A stretch of 64,000 bases of DNA from Novosphingobium kaempferiae (GTDB lineage: Bacteria; Pseudomonadota; Alphaproteobacteria; Sphingomonadales; Sphingomonadaceae), in assembly GCF_021227995.1 (NCBI RefSeq), contig NZ_CP089301.1, forward strand, positions 1,488,001 to 1,552,000, given 5' to 3'. How positions within the stretch are numbered: the first letter of the stretch is position 1; every line of letters begins with the position of its first letter. This document shows, one piece after another, positions 17,067-27,540 of the stretch. The notes beneath the pieces were generated by a model. It searched no databases. It was given only the letters and a program-made list of their open reading frames with translations, and was not told the origin of the DNA. Position numbers and translations under genes: made by a program.

Positions 17067-18344
17067 TTGCCGCCAGCCGGGCGCAGGACTGCGGGATTGT
17101 CGCTGATCGGCCCGGCTCAGGACCGGGCCCGCCGCATGCGCATGTTCGCCACCGGCCTGCTGCTGGCGATGGCCGTGGGCTTCGTGGTCTTGCGCAAGCT
17201 GGCGGGGGCGCATCCGGCGTGGGGATACGCCATCGCCTTCACCGAGGCGGCGATGGTGGGCGGGCTCGCCGACTGGTTCGCCGTAACCGCGCTGTTCCGC
17301 CACCCGCTCGGCTTGCCGATCCCGCACACCGCGATCATTCCCGAGAACAAGGACCGCATCGCCGATTCGATGGCGACGTTCCTGCGCGACAACTTCCTCA
17401 CCCCGCAGGTCGTCGCCCGCCGGGTGAATGCCTTCAATTTCGCCGCCGCGCTGGGCGGCTTCCTCTCCGATCCGGGACGCGGCGGGCAGTCGCGCATCCG
17501 CGCCGGTGCGGCAAACCTGTTGGCCGACGTTCTCGAATCGCTCGACCCAGAACGCCTCGGCAATCAGGTCCGCGCCGGACTGGCCCGCCAGCTGGAGCGG
17601 GTCGAGGTCGCCCCCCTGCTCGGCCAGATGCTTTCCGCGATGATCGCCGACCGCCGCCACCTCCCCCTCGTCGAGGGCTCCATCCGCTGGGCCGGGGAAG
17701 CGCTGGAGGCGAACGAGGAGATCGTTCGCGCCATGATCCGCGAGCGCGCGCACAGCCTGCTGCGTCTGACCGGGCTCGACAGTCGCATCGCCAACTCTGT
17801 GCTGGACGGTCTCTACAAGCTGCTGGCCGAGATGATCGTGCAGCCCGACCACCCGCTCAAGCTCAAGGTCGAGCAGATGCTGGAGGGCCTTGCCGATCGC
17901 CTCGTCAACGATCCCGAAACCCGCGAGCGGGTGGAGAACGCCAAGCGCGAACTGATCGCCAATCCCGCCGTCGGGCAATGGTGGCAGTCGGTCTGGGAGC
18001 GCCTGCGTCGCAAGCTGATCGACGCCGCGCGCAATCCGGACGCGGCGCTGGCGGGGCAACTGACGACGATGCTGGGCGAACTGGGCGAGGCGCTGCGCGG
18101 CGACCCGCGCCTGCAGAGCCAGATCAACCGCTTCGCCCGGCGCACGCTGGTCGGCGTCACCGCCCGCTACGGCGAGGAGATCGTCGGCCTCGTCTCGGGC
18201 ACCGTGAAGCGCTGGGATGCACGCACGATCAGCAACCGGCTGGAAGGCGCGGTCGGCCGCGACCTCCAGTTCATTCGCATCAACGGCACGCTGGTGGGCG
18301 GCTTGTTCGGCCTGTGCATCCATGCCATCGACCGGATGCTATGA
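17067..18344 (+). CDS. DUF445-family membrane protein
   Basis: 425 aa. The start is TTG at 17067, because a strong RBS (GGAAGGAG, 17054-17061) precedes it at the right distance and an upstream ATG lies inside the pump gene. There is an N-terminal transmembrane segment (MFATGLLLAMAVGFVVL), then YAIAFTEAAMVGGLADWFAV with the conserved DWFAVTALFRHPLGLPIPHT motif and IIPENKDRIADSMATFLRDN of DUF445. The long middle is helical and likely coiled-coil, and a second hydrophobic segment (LVGGLFGLCIHAIDRML) closes the protein. Function unknown. It starts 13 bp after the pump stop and overlaps the next gene (ATGA). Confidence 0.9.
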   Translation: MPPAGRRTAGLSLIGPAQDRARRMRMFATGLLLAMAVGFVVLRKLAGAHPAWGYAIAFTEAAMVGGLADWFAVTALFRHPLGLPIPHTAIIPENKDRIADSMATFLRDNFLTPQVVARRVNAFNFAAALGGFLSDPGRGGQSRIRAGAANLLADVLESLDPERLGNQVRAGLARQLERVEVAPLLGQMLSAMIADRRHLPLVEGSIRWAGEALEANEEIVRAMIRERAHSLLRLTGLDSRIANSVLDGLYKLLAEMIVQPDHPLKLKVEQMLEGLADRLVNDPETRERVENAKRELIANPAVGQWWQSVWERLRRKLIDAARNPDAALAGQLTTMLGELGEALRGDPRLQSQINRFARRTLVGVTARYGEEIVGLVSGTVKRWDARTISNRLEGAVGRDLQFIRINGTLVGGLFGLCIHAIDRML

Positions 18345-18886
18345 CCGATGCACCGCTGCTCCTGACCGACCGCTTCGAACTGTGGCGCCCCGCCGCAACC
18401 GACCTGCCCGGCCTCTGCCGGCTGCTGGAAGACGTCGAGACGCGCCGTTACCTCGGCCCCTCGCGCGCGGGAGCGCTGGCGCAGTTCGAGCGGCTGCTGC
18501 GCAACGCCGGTTCGTGGATGCTCTACGGCTACGGCACCTTCGTGGTCCGCGCGAAGGGTGAGGACGAGATCGTCGCCACCTGCGGCGTGTTCCACAGCCT
18601 GCGCGGCTTCGGCCCGGAAAAAGGCATGGACGATGTGCCCGAAGCCGGCTGGATCGTCCGCCACGACTGGTGGGGCAAGGGCGTCGCCGGCGAAGTCATG
18701 GCCGCCGCGTTCACTTGGTTCGACCGCGAGCATGGTCCCAAGCGCGTCGCCTGCATGATCGAGGAAGGTAATTCCGCCTCGGAGCGCGTCGCCGCGCGGT
18801 TCGGATTCGCGCAGTACGGCACACAGCTTACGGACGAGGCGGAACCGGTGGAGCTCAGGCTTTATGAGCGGGTGAAGGCTTCCTAG
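18341..18886 (+). CDS. GNAT acetyltransferase, RimJ/RimL-like
   Basis: 181 aa. It begins with LLLTDRFELWRPAATDLPGL and has ETRRYLGPS, typical of the RimJ/RimL-like acetyltransferase_3 group that acetylates protein N-termini or small amines. The CoA-binding turn is in AGWIVRHDWWGKGVAGEVMA (about residues 105-124), and the following CMIEEGNSASERVAARFGF is the motif B helix. Substrate unknown. It overlaps the DUF445 gene by 4 bp and ends converging on the next gene, with a 4-bp overlap of the 3' ends. Confidence 0.9.
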   Translation: MTDAPLLLTDRFELWRPAATDLPGLCRLLEDVETRRYLGPSRAGALAQFERLLRNAGSWMLYGYGTFVVRAKGEDEIVATCGVFHSLRGFGPEKGMDDVPEAGWIVRHDWWGKGVAGEVMAAAFTWFDREHGPKRVACMIEEGNSASERVAARFGFAQYGTQLTDEAEPVELRLYERVKAS

Positions 18887-19770
18887 TTCATCGAATAGAT
18901 GACGGTTTCGGCGTAGTAGGACGCGGTCGGCTTGCCATCCTTGTCCAGCGCGGGCTCGAAGGCGGTTTTCTGAATCACCTTGCATGCGAGCGCGTCAAAC
19001 GCAGCATCGTTGTAGGACTGCACCGTCTCGCATCCCGTAACCACGCCCTGCGCATCGACCAGCGCCCGGAAATTCACGCGCCCCTGCTTGCCCATCACTG
19101 CCATCGACATGGGATAGACCGCCTGAATTGACCGTACCATGCTTGCCAGCTTCGCCGGTCTGGCTCGACGGCTCAGCGAGTTCTGCGTCGCAGGGTCAAG
19201 CCCCCAGCGTTTGACCATTTCATCCGTGCATGAACGCATGGCGGCGAACGGCTTGTCCAATGATCCCGTGTCGAGCACGAGGCGATTGCTACCCCAGACC
19301 AGAGCGATCTGCCTGATGCTGTCTTCCATGGCTGGCGTCACCATATCAGGGCTCACGGAACCGGGTTCTCGGTCCATTACCGGCCTGAAGCTGGATGAGA
19401 GGAAAATCGCGGGAACCGAGGCTCCCTTTTCCGGCTTCGAAGAACCAGCCTGGAATTGCGAGTCTTTATCCTTGGCAAGGGAGCCGTATTCAATTGTCAC
19501 GGCCTCCCGCTGCATGAGACCGGAGACCTCCTTCCCCCGGAACAGCAACTGGAATCTGTCTCCGGGGCGATAGCGACGAAACTCGAGCAGGAACGGCTTC
19601 TCCGCCGTACCGAAGATTCGCCTGAGGGCGCAGGCGTTCTCCTGCATATCGAGGTTCCACGGAGTTATCGAAGGCAACGTCAAGGCAGGCCGCGCGAACG
19701 CCTCGTCTGCAAGACAGCCGCATGCTGCAAACGTAATGACGAAAAGCTTCGCCGCATTTGTCCTGAACAT
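18883..19770 (-). CDS. Secreted protein with TonB-C-like domain, paralogue 1
   Basis: 295 aa with a signal peptide (MFRTNAAKLFVITFAACGCL... AFA). It is a paralogue of the next gene: both share PW-(N/K)-(L/V)-D-N-A-C..R.FGTA (about residues 38-55), a middle beta-rich part, FAAMRSCTDEMVKRWGLDP (about 185-203), and a C-terminal TonB-like domain with FRALVDAQGVVTGCETVQSY and KTAFEPALDKDGKPTASYY. Such domains usually bind proteins or peptidoglycan in the periplasm. Codon use is visibly less GC-rich than its neighbours. Function unknown. The C-terminal resemblance to energy-transducer TonB lacks a Pro-rich stalk and TM anchor. Confidence 0.8.
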   Translation of the reverse strand: MFRTNAAKLFVITFAACGCLADEAFARPALTLPSITPWNLDMQENACALRRIFGTAEKPFLLEFRRYRPGDRFQLLFRGKEVSGLMQREAVTIEYGSLAKDKDSQFQAGSSKPEKGASVPAIFLSSSFRPVMDREPGSVSPDMVTPAMEDSIRQIALVWGSNRLVLDTGSLDKPFAAMRSCTDEMVKRWGLDPATQNSLSRRARPAKLASMVRSIQAVYPMSMAVMGKQGRVNFRALVDAQGVVTGCETVQSYNDAAFDALACKVIQKTAFEPALDKDGKPTASYYAETVIYSMN

Positions 19771-19849
19771 CTGGCCCCCCGCCCGAACAGCTCAACCCGA
19801 CGCGATCTTGCATGCGCTTGGCCGCAGCCCCTTGTGACCCGCCTTGGCC

Positions 19850-20746
19850 CTACCGGCGCCGCTGACGGATCATGCGCGGCTTACGGTCGATGACCCAGCG
19901 CACCCGGCGCACCGCATAGGACGCCACCGGCTGGCCGGCGGCATCGAGGGCGGGTTCGAACTTCGCGCGTTCGCGGATGCGGTCGCAGGTGACTTTGGCG
20001 AAGCGCGGCTCGCTGTAGCCGTTGACCACCTGACAATCCGAGATCGCGCCCGCCGGGTCGATCAGCAGCCGCACGTCGACCAGCGCCTGCCGTCCCTCGT
20101 CCGCGAGGTCCGAAGGGTAGCTGCCCGGCGGCAACCACGATGAGGGCTCGCTCAGCGGTTTGGGCCAGCGTGCCAGCGTCTTCTGCTGCACCGGATCGAG
20201 GCCCCAGGATTTCACCAGTCCCTCGGTGCAGGAGCCCATCGCCGCGAAGGCCTTGGCGAGCGGGCCGGTGCCGATCTGCACTTCCTTGCCGCCCCAGCTG
20301 ACGAACAGCGAATTGACCTGTGCCTCACGCTCGGGCGTGACTTTCTCCGGCTGCTTGCCGTCCTCGGCGTGGCCGTTGAGCGTGGTGCCCATGAAGAACA
20401 GCGTGGTCAGCTTCTGGCCGCCCGCATTCATGTCACCCAGCGTGAAGCGCGTGCTGATCGGCTTGCGATCCGGGCCAGTGCTCAGCGTCGCGTGAGTCAG
20501 TTCCGATACGCCCGAGAACGCGCTGCCCGCTACTGTGAAGTTGAAGTTGTCACCCGGCGCCAGCTGCTCGAACTGGACCAGCATGGGCTCCGCAGCGGTG
20601 CCGAAGCCGCGCTGGAGGTGACAGGCGTTGCCGGTGTAATCGACCTTCCACGGCGAGGTGGCAGTGACCACCTTGGTCTCGGCGAAGGCCTGACCGGGCA
20701 GGAGGGACGCGGCGATGGCGGCAAGGATGACGGGACGCAGGCTCAT
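19850..20746 (-). CDS. Secreted protein with TonB-C-like domain, paralogue 2
   Basis: 298 aa from the second of two nearby ATGs (start MSLRPVIL, 7 bp after AAGGA). Signal peptide to about residue 23 (LLPGQAFA). Domain order as in the preceding paralogue: SPWKVDYTGNACHLQRGFGT near the N-terminus, KAFAAMGSCTEGLVKSWGLD near residue 175, and the TonB-C-like end with VDVRLLIDPAGAISDCQVVN and KFEPALDAAGQPVASYAVR. Base composition is normal for the region, unlike paralogue 1. The pair probably arose by tandem duplication. The C-terminal RKPRMIRQRRR is strongly basic. No function can be assigned. Confidence 0.85.
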   Translation of the reverse strand: MSLRPVILAAIAASLLPGQAFAETKVVTATSPWKVDYTGNACHLQRGFGTAAEPMLVQFEQLAPGDNFNFTVAGSAFSGVSELTHATLSTGPDRKPISTRFTLGDMNAGGQKLTTLFFMGTTLNGHAEDGKQPEKVTPEREAQVNSLFVSWGGKEVQIGTGPLAKAFAAMGSCTEGLVKSWGLDPVQQKTLARWPKPLSEPSSWLPPGSYPSDLADEGRQALVDVRLLIDPAGAISDCQVVNGYSEPRFAKVTCDRIRERAKFEPALDAAGQPVASYAVRRVRWVIDRKPRMIRQRRR

Positions 20747-20810
20747 AGGCATGTCCTTACGAGGAAATCTGCCCGGCAATTAAGCGGTTACCTGCAAGCC
20801 TGACAAGCAG

Positions 20811-20845
20811 AAGCCCCGGTTGTCACCAACCGGGGCTTCGTTTTT
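20811..20845. terminator. Terminator-like hairpin after etfA
   Basis: 12-bp perfect stem AAGCCCCGGTTG/CAACCGGGGCTT (20811-20822, 20827-20838), 4-nt loop. The T-run (20841-20845) is on the + strand although the upstream gene, etfA, reads leftward; on that strand only a T-poor tail follows. Likely works for etfA as a strong hairpin. Confidence 0.65.
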
Positions 20846-20868
20846 CGCATCGGTACTTGTCCGAAGGC

Positions 20869-21801
20869 TCAGAGCTTGCCGGTCAGCTCCGGCACCGCGG
20901 TGAACAGGTCCGCCACCAGGCCGACGTCGGCGACCTGGAAGATCGGGGCGTCCTCGTCCTTGTTGATGGCGATGATGGTCTTGGAGTCCTTCATGCCCGC
21001 AAGGTGCTGGATCGCGCCCGAGATGCCGACCGCGATGTAGATTTCCGGCGCCACGATCTTCCCGGTCTGGCCGACCTGGTAGTCGTTGGGCACGTAGCCC
21101 GCGTCGACGGCTGCTCGCGAGGCGCCGACGGCGGCGCCCAGCTTGTCGGCGAGCGGCAGGATGGTGGCCTCGAAGGTTTCCGAGTCCTTCAGCGCGCGAC
21201 CGCCCGAGACGATGATCTTGGCGCTGGTCAGCTCCGGGCGCTCCGACTTGGCGATTTCCGCGCCGACGAAGCTGGAGAGGCCCGCGTCACCCGCTCCGGC
21301 GAGGTCCTCGACCACGCCCGCCCCGCCGGTGGCCTCGGCCTTGGCGAAGGCGGTGCCGCGCACGGTGATGACGAGCTTGGCGTCGCTCGATTCGACCGTG
21401 GCGATGGCGTTGCCCGCATAGATCGGACGGGTGAAAGTCTTCTCGCCCTCGACCGAGAGAATGTCCGAGATCTGCGCGACGTCGAGCAGCGCGGCGACGC
21501 GCGGCGCGATGTTCTTGCCGGTGGTGGTGGCGGGCGAGACGAACACATCGTGGTGGCCCATCAGGTCCACGATCAGCGGCGCGACGTTCTCGGCCAGCGC
21601 GTGCTCGTAGGCGGGGTTGTCGGCGAGGTGTACCTTGCCCACGCCCGCGATCTGCGCGGCGGCATCGGCCACGGCTCGGCAGTTCGAACCGGCGACGAGC
21701 AGGTGGACTTCACCGAGCTTGGCGGCAGCGGTGACGGCGGAAAGCGTCGCGTCCTTGACGGCGGCGTTGTCGTGTTCGACCCAGACGAGAGTCTTGGACA
21801 T
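20869..21801 (-). CDS. etfA: Electron transfer flavoprotein subunit alpha
   Basis: 310 aa FAD-carrying subunit that takes electrons from acyl-CoA and other dehydrogenases to ETF:quinone oxidoreductase. The C-terminal FAD-binding part has [16 protein letters not shown] (about residues 194-209), [26 protein letters not shown], and [20 protein letters not shown], which are the family signatures. It begins at the last base of the etfB stop (TGATG overlap), so the two subunits are coupled. It is followed by a hairpin. Confidence 0.97.
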   Translation of the reverse strand: MSKTLVWVEHDNAAVKDATLSAVTAAAKLGEVHLLVAGSNCRAVADAAAQIAGVGKVHLADNPAYEHALAENVAPLIVDLMGHHDVFVSPATTTGKNIAPRVAALLDVAQISDILSVEGEKTFTRPIYAGNAIATVESSDAKLVITVRGTAFAKAEATGGAGVVEDLAGAGDAGLSSFVGAEIAKSERPELTSAKIIVSGGRALKDSETFEATILPLADKLGAAVGASRAAVDAGYVPNDYQVGQTGKIVAPEIYIAVGISGAIQHLAGMKDSKTIIAINKDEDAPIFQVADVGLVADLFTAVPELTGKL

Positions 21802-22547
21802 CAGGCTACTCCCAGTTCCTTGAGCTTGGCGACGAGCGCGTCGACGTCGGCGACCTTGACGCCTGCGACACGGACGGGCGGCTCGGCGACCTTGAGGGTC
21901 TTGAGACGCGGAGCGATGTCGACGCCGTAGTCGGCGGGCGACTTCACATCGAGCTGCTTCTTCTTCGCCTTCATGATGTTGGGCAGCGAAGCGTAGCGCG
22001 GCTCGTTCAGGCGCAGGTCCGTGGTGACGATGGCGGGCAGCGCCAGCTTCACCGTCTCCAGACCGCCGTCGACCTCGCGGGTGACGGCAACCGAATCACC
22101 GTCGATCTCGACCTTGCTGGCGAACGTGCCCTGCGGACGGCCGGTGAGCGCGGCGAGCATCTGCCCGGTCTGGTTCGAATCGTCGTCGATCGCCTGCTTG
22201 CCGAGGATCACGAGGCCGGGGTTCTCTTCACCCACGATCGCCTTGAGAATCTTGGCGACGGCGAGCGGCTCCACTTCAGCGTCGGTCTCGACGAGGATCG
22301 CGCGGTCGGCACCCATGGCGAGCGCGGTACGCAGGGTTTCCTGCGCCTTCGTCGGTCCGACCGAGATCGCGATGATCTCCTCGGCCTTGCCCGCTTCCTT
22401 GAGGCGGATGGCTTCCTCGACGGCGATTTCGTCGAAGGGGTTCATGCTCATCTTGACGTTGGCAAGGTCGACGCCGGTGCCGTCGGCTTTCACCCGCGGC
22501 TTCACGTTATAGTCGATGACCCGCTTCACGGGCACGAGGATCTTCAT
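21801..22547 (-). CDS. etfB: Electron transfer flavoprotein subunit beta
   Basis: 248 aa AMP-binding subunit of the ETF dimer. The start [16 protein letters not shown] is the family start, with AGAGGAC as RBS; a longer frame upstream (22565) is not needed. Motifs: [18 protein letters not shown] (about residues 37-54), [11 protein letters not shown] (about 85-95), [20 protein letters not shown] (about 119-138), and the C-terminal [12 protein letters not shown]. First gene of the etfBA pair, with about 290 bp to sucC upstream. Confidence 0.97.
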   Translation of the reverse strand: MKILVPVKRVIDYNVKPRVKADGTGVDLANVKMSMNPFDEIAVEEAIRLKEAGKAEEIIAISVGPTKAQETLRTALAMGADRAILVETDAEVEPLAVAKILKAIVGEENPGLVILGKQAIDDDSNQTGQMLAALTGRPQGTFASKVEIDGDSVAVTREVDGGLETVKLALPAIVTTDLRLNEPRYASLPNIMKAKKKQLDVKSPADYGVDIAPRLKTLKVAEPPVRVAGVKVADVDALVAKLKELGVA

Positions 22548-22732
22548 TGCGATCTGTCCTCTCACTAGCTGGGACGGTACAATTTAACCGCGCGATTAAA
22601 ACTTCCGGGGCGAGCTATCGCGCGCCCTTACCGTTGCGTCAAGCCCCGCTGAAACGGGAAGCGCTTGGGGGTGGGATAGCTCAGCTACGCGGTCGCATCA
22701 CGGGTGCGGAACGTCTGGCGACCATGCAGAAA

Positions 22733-22758
22733 CGGCGGGGGTCGCGAAACCCCCGCCG
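22733..22758 (-). terminator. Terminator of sucC
   Basis: Perfect 10-bp stem CGGCGGGGGT/ACCCCCGCCG with 6-nt loop; on the minus strand it is followed by TTTCTGC. Located about 85 bp after the sucC stop and 185 bp before etfB. Confidence 0.75.
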
Positions 22759-22841
22759 TCTGCGTTCTGGTCGAATGTTCGCCTAGTGATCGCCCGAGGG
22801 ATCGAGACACCCCGGAAAATCACCTATGCGAAGCCCGGCGA

Positions 22842-24041
<1,200 letters not shown>

Positions 24042-24227
24042 CGCTCAAATCGCTTTCTGCTGGAGGTTCCCGGGGAAGGCGCCGTAGCCATAAGTTCGCA
24101 TGCCGCCTAAGCACATCCGGGCGGGCTTGAAAAGGCCCGTCGCCTGCGCAAATGCATAGCCGGGCGCAAATTGATCGCCTTTAATTGATATCAGTTCGCA
24201 ATAGCAATAAATGCCGAGAGAAGTCGG

Positions 24228-25022
24228 ATGATTGACCGAGAGAGACTGGAAGCCATCGTTCGCGAGGCCGGATGCATCGCTCTGGCTGGATGGCCGGGCG
24301 ACGGACACACGCTCGAATCGTGGGAGAAGACCCCCGGCAGTCCCGTCTGCACTTCCGATCTGGAGGTCGATGCATTTCTCAAGCAGGAACTCGGCGCGCT
24401 GCTGCCTGCGGCGGGCTGGCTCTCCGAAGAGACGGCCGACACGCACGAGCGGCAGAAACACGAACTGGTCTGGCTGGTCGATCCGATCGACGGCACGCGC
24501 GACTATATAAGGGGCCGTACCGGATGGGCGGTCTCGGTCGCGCTGGTGAACACGCGGCGACCGCTGCTCGGCTACCTCTACGCGCCGGTGCGCCGCCGCG
24601 CGGACGGGGGCGAGATGTGGCGCGCCGAGGCAGGCAAAGGGGCATGGCTCAATGACGCGCGGCTGACGGCGAGTCGTCGCGAGGTTCTGGCGGGGTCGCG
24701 AGTCCCGGCTCAGAAGCTCGCCGCAGAGGACGCAGACCTCACGCTGGTCGATCAGCCCAACTCGATCGCGCTGCGCATGGCGATGGTCGCGGCGGACGAG
24801 GCCGACCTGCTGGCGACGCTGCGCTGGGGCTACGAATGGGATATCGCCGCCGCTGGCCTCATCGCGCGAGAGGCGGGCGCGACGGTGACCGACGCCTTCG
24901 GCAAGCCGCTCAACTACAACAAGCACGACCCGCGCGCGTTCGGCGTATTGGTTTCCGCCAACGGCATTCACGCGGCGGCGGTGAAACGATTGGCAGAGCG
25001 GGCGGTGCGGTACTCGGCTTAG
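24228..25022 (+). CDS. cysQ: CysQ-like 3'(2'),5'-bisphosphate nucleotidase / inositol monophosphatase family
   Basis: 264 aa Mg-dependent phosphatase. Metal-binding motifs are complete: GWLSEETAD (about residues 64-72), WLVDPIDGTRDYIRG (about 83-97), and WDIAAAGLIAREAGATVTD (about 203-221). The TRDY variant and the E-E pair are as in CysQ, which removes 3'-phosphoadenosine phosphate formed in sulfate assimilation; a general inositol phosphatase is the alternative. It is divergent from sucC across 186 bp. No other sulfur gene is adjacent. Confidence 0.85.
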   Translation: MIDRERLEAIVREAGCIALAGWPGDGHTLESWEKTPGSPVCTSDLEVDAFLKQELGALLPAAGWLSEETADTHERQKHELVWLVDPIDGTRDYIRGRTGWAVSVALVNTRRPLLGYLYAPVRRRADGGEMWRAEAGKGAWLNDARLTASRREVLAGSRVPAQKLAAEDADLTLVDQPNSIALRMAMVAADEADLLATLRWGYEWDIAAAGLIAREAGATVTDAFGKPLNYNKHDPRAFGVLVSANGIHAAAVKRLAERAVRYSA

Positions 25023-25117
25023 GACAGACTGCCCGTGGCCATGACGCCACGCTTGCGATGGTGATATCCAATTACCGCCATACATGCCGCGCGAACCGCA
25101 AGGACCAGTGGCCTGTC

Positions 25118-26683
25118 CTACGCAGGCCCGACCCGGACTTTGTCCTCAGCAGCCTCATCCTCCGCCGGAGGATCCATGTCTTCGCCCCGCCAGGCCGGAT
25201 CCTTGTCCATCCGTTCGATCATGCGGTGGGCATAGTCGGCAAAGCCGCCACGATGCGGGTTGTTGGCGATCGGCGTAAGCGCCCAGCGCGCCTCTTCCGT
25301 GCGGCCGAGACGGACAAGCGCGCTGCCCAGCGTCATGCGCACGCCGAGGTCGAACGGTGCGAGTTGCACCGCACGGATCAGCCCGTTGATCGCCAGGGGC
25401 GGCGGAGCGTCGCCCTGCTCGACGAAGCTGCGGTAGAAGTAGATCAGCGGCAGCGGATGGTCGTTCTCGATGCGGTTCAGCGCGATGAACGGAGCGCGCG
25501 CCGCCTTGTAGGCCGCAGCCCTGGCCTCATAGTCACCCCCCGCCTCCTCAGCCTTACGGAACAGCGCATAGCCCTTCTGGACGTAAGCATTGGTCTGCGC
25601 GGGATCGCGCTTGATTGCCGCGTCGGCCGCCGCGATGGCCTCCTTGTCGTTGCCCGCATCGTATTCGCTCTCCGCCAGCGCGGCCAGAACGGCAGGGTCT
25701 TCCGGGAACTTTGCGGCCACCGAGCGCGCCTCGACCAGCAGTTCCTTCGCCTCCTCGTCAGTCACGCCCCGCTTGGAACGGATGCGCACCGGCATCATCG
25801 CCGCCTCTCCGGCGGTCAGCGGACGCAGCGCGACGGGGCCGATCTTGAGACCCTCCGGCTTCAAGGTGAGCGCCGTCATCCGGCGCTGCGCCAGATAGCG
25901 ATCGAGTTCCTTCTCCAGCACATTGAAGTCGCCGAAAGCCTCGGTCGCCGCCTCGCGCTGCCCCTTCCCTTCGCCGAGCAGGGTGATGTAGCGCGTGAAC
26001 TGGCCTTTGCGTCCGTCATTGAAGGTCAGGTAGTGGTAAAGCAGCCAGCTCTTGCCGTAGAAGGCATCGTAGCTTTCGTGCTTGCGCTTGTCGTAGTCGG
26101 TCGGGTCGAGAAGGTCTGCGACCTTCACATCCCTTGCGTAATAGAGTTCACCCGCGCGATGATTGGCGGGCCGCCCCAGCCAGAGGCTGCCGTCGGATTC
26201 GAACTTGCTCGATGCGAAGAATTCCGCCGAGCCTTCCGTGAACCAGCGCGGCATCGGCATCGCGTTGGCGGAGATCTGGAAGTGGTGCGCGTATTCGTGC
26301 AGCAGCACCACCATCGACCAGGTCACCGGACCGTTGGCTGCCTGCACCGCCGGCACGATCGCCAGCGAGCCTTCCGCCCGCGGCAGATAGAAACCGCCCA
26401 CGAACTTGTTGTCGCCGCCATGCAGGTCGCGCACCTCCCGCTCGTTCTTGACGACGTAGACGGTGACGCGGTTGGACGGGCTCGGCTTCACTGCGGTCTG
26501 GCCGAGGACCAGCGCCATGCCCGCATGATAGCGTTCGAGCTGCTGCGCGAAACGCGTGACGTCCTTTTCGGTATCGTTGGCATAGATCACGAAGTGATCG
26601 CTCGACGCCTCCAGCCATGCCGCATGCGCCGGCACCGCCGACAGCCAGGCGACGAATGCCGCCGCCAAGATTCCGAAACGCAT
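25118..26683 (-). CDS. Secreted gluzincin-like metallopeptidase domain with TPR repeats
   Basis: 521 aa from MRFGILAAAF, a signal peptide cleaved after AHA (about residue 21). The N-terminal half resembles DUF1570-type zinc peptidases: HEYAHHF (about residues 127-133) is a full HExxH and the downstream WFTEGSAEFF (about 144-153) supplies the third ligand Glu. The C-terminal half (about 280-480) has TPR-like units such as ALAESEYDAGNDKEAIAAADAAIKRD and MTLGSALVRLGRTEEARWAL (the first given here as overall span). It likely works in the periplasm on an unknown protein. The start further upstream (26704) would spoil the signal peptide. Monocistronic in appearance. Confidence 0.85.
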   Translation of the reverse strand: MRFGILAAAFVAWLSAVPAHAAWLEASSDHFVIYANDTEKDVTRFAQQLERYHAGMALVLGQTAVKPSPSNRVTVYVVKNEREVRDLHGGDNKFVGGFYLPRAEGSLAIVPAVQAANGPVTWSMVVLLHEYAHHFQISANAMPMPRWFTEGSAEFFASSKFESDGSLWLGRPANHRAGELYYARDVKVADLLDPTDYDKRKHESYDAFYGKSWLLYHYLTFNDGRKGQFTRYITLLGEGKGQREAATEAFGDFNVLEKELDRYLAQRRMTALTLKPEGLKIGPVALRPLTAGEAAMMPVRIRSKRGVTDEEAKELLVEARSVAAKFPEDPAVLAALAESEYDAGNDKEAIAAADAAIKRDPAQTNAYVQKGYALFRKAEEAGGDYEARAAAYKAARAPFIALNRIENDHPLPLIYFYRSFVEQGDAPPPLAINGLIRAVQLAPFDLGVRMTLGSALVRLGRTEEARWALTPIANNPHRGGFADYAHRMIERMDKDPAWRGEDMDPPAEDEAAEDKVRVGPA

Positions 26684-26784
26684 CAGTCCCCCCGAACCAG
26701 CCAAGTCGGCAAGATTACCCGCAGCGCGACGCGATTCAAGTTACGACATTGAAAGCCCTCGCTTCATCGCCGCCAGACGAGAAG

Positions 26785-26817
26785 AAGGGGCCGGTGCGTC
26801 CTGCGCGCCGGCCCCTT
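26785..26817 (-). terminator. Terminator of the OmpA-family gene
   Basis: Stem AAGGGGCCGG/CCGGCCCCTT (26785-26794, 26808-26817); on the minus strand it is followed by CTTCTC. It lies about 50 bp after the stop of the leftward gene at 26866. Confidence 0.75.
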
Positions 26818-26865
26818 CCCCGATCCCGCTTCCTGCGGAAGATGTTGGCCCGTACCGGCCCGTCG

Positions 26866-27540
26866 TTACTTCGCCGCGCTGGCGTCGTCGGTGGTGACGG
26901 GGGTGATCTTGATCTCGACGCGGCGGTTGAGCGCGCGGCCTTCGGGCGTGTTGTTGTCCGCGACCGGGTAGTTCATGCCCATGCCCTGCGTCTGGATGCG
27001 CGAGGACGAGACGCCGCGGCTGATGATGTAGCGCGCCACCGAATCGGCGCGGCGCTTCGACAGATCCTGGTTGTACGCCGCCGATCCGGTCGAATCTGTG
27101 TGTCCGTAGACGTCGACGAGGCTGTTGGGATACTGGATCATCGACTGCGCCACCTTGTCCAGCGAGGTCTGGAACGAAGGGCTGATGACCGTGGAGTTCA
27201 CCGCGAAGGTCACGTCCGGCAGGTTCACGAGGATGCCGTCGCCCTGCTGGGTGACGTCGATGCCCGAACCGGCGGTCTGTTCCTTCAGCTCCTTGATCTG
27301 CTTGTCCATCTGGTAGCCGACGACGCCGCCCGCGACGCCGCCGATGCCCGCGCCGACGATGCGCGCGGTCTTGCCGCCGATGACGCTGCCCAGCAGATAG
27401 CCGAGCCCGGCGCCGCCCGCGCCGCCGATGGCCGTGCGTGAAACCTTGCGCTCACCGGTGTTCGGATCGGTGACGCATGCGGAAACCGTGACCATCGCGA
27501 GGACCGCGGCGGCCGAGGTGATCAGGCGCGACTTCTTCAT
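26866..27540 (-). CDS. OmpA-family lipoprotein with glycine zipper
   Basis: 224 aa. Lipoprotein signal MKKSRLITSAAAVLAM... with VSAC at about residues 19-22. Two glycine-rich zipper segments (GGAGGAGLGYLLGSVIGG and GAGIGGVAGGVVGYQMD, about 39-80) probably insert in or pack against the membrane. The C-terminal OmpA-like domain has DVYGHTDSTGSAAYNQDLSK and RADSVARYI (about 145-175), the peptidoglycan-binding motif. This YiaD-like layout suits an envelope anchor. RBS AGGAAGGGA is in place. The gene is divergent from the CNNM/CorC gene, with 218 bp between them. Confidence 0.92.
   Translation of the reverse strand: MKKSRLITSAAAVLAMVTVSACVTDPNTGERKVSRTAIGGAGGAGLGYLLGSVIGGKTARIVGAGIGGVAGGVVGYQMDKQIKELKEQTAGSGIDVTQQGDGILVNLPDVTFAVNSTVISPSFQTSLDKVAQSMIQYPNSLVDVYGHTDSTGSAAYNQDLSKRRADSVARYIISRGVSSSRIQTQGMGMNYPVADNNTPEGRALNRRVEIKITPVTTDDASAAK

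Noticed and set aside
22670..22720. tRNA-like start GGGATAGCTCAGCT
   Set aside because: It resembles a D-arm/A-box, but no anticodon arm or GGTTCGAATCC-like T arm and no matching acceptor strand follow.
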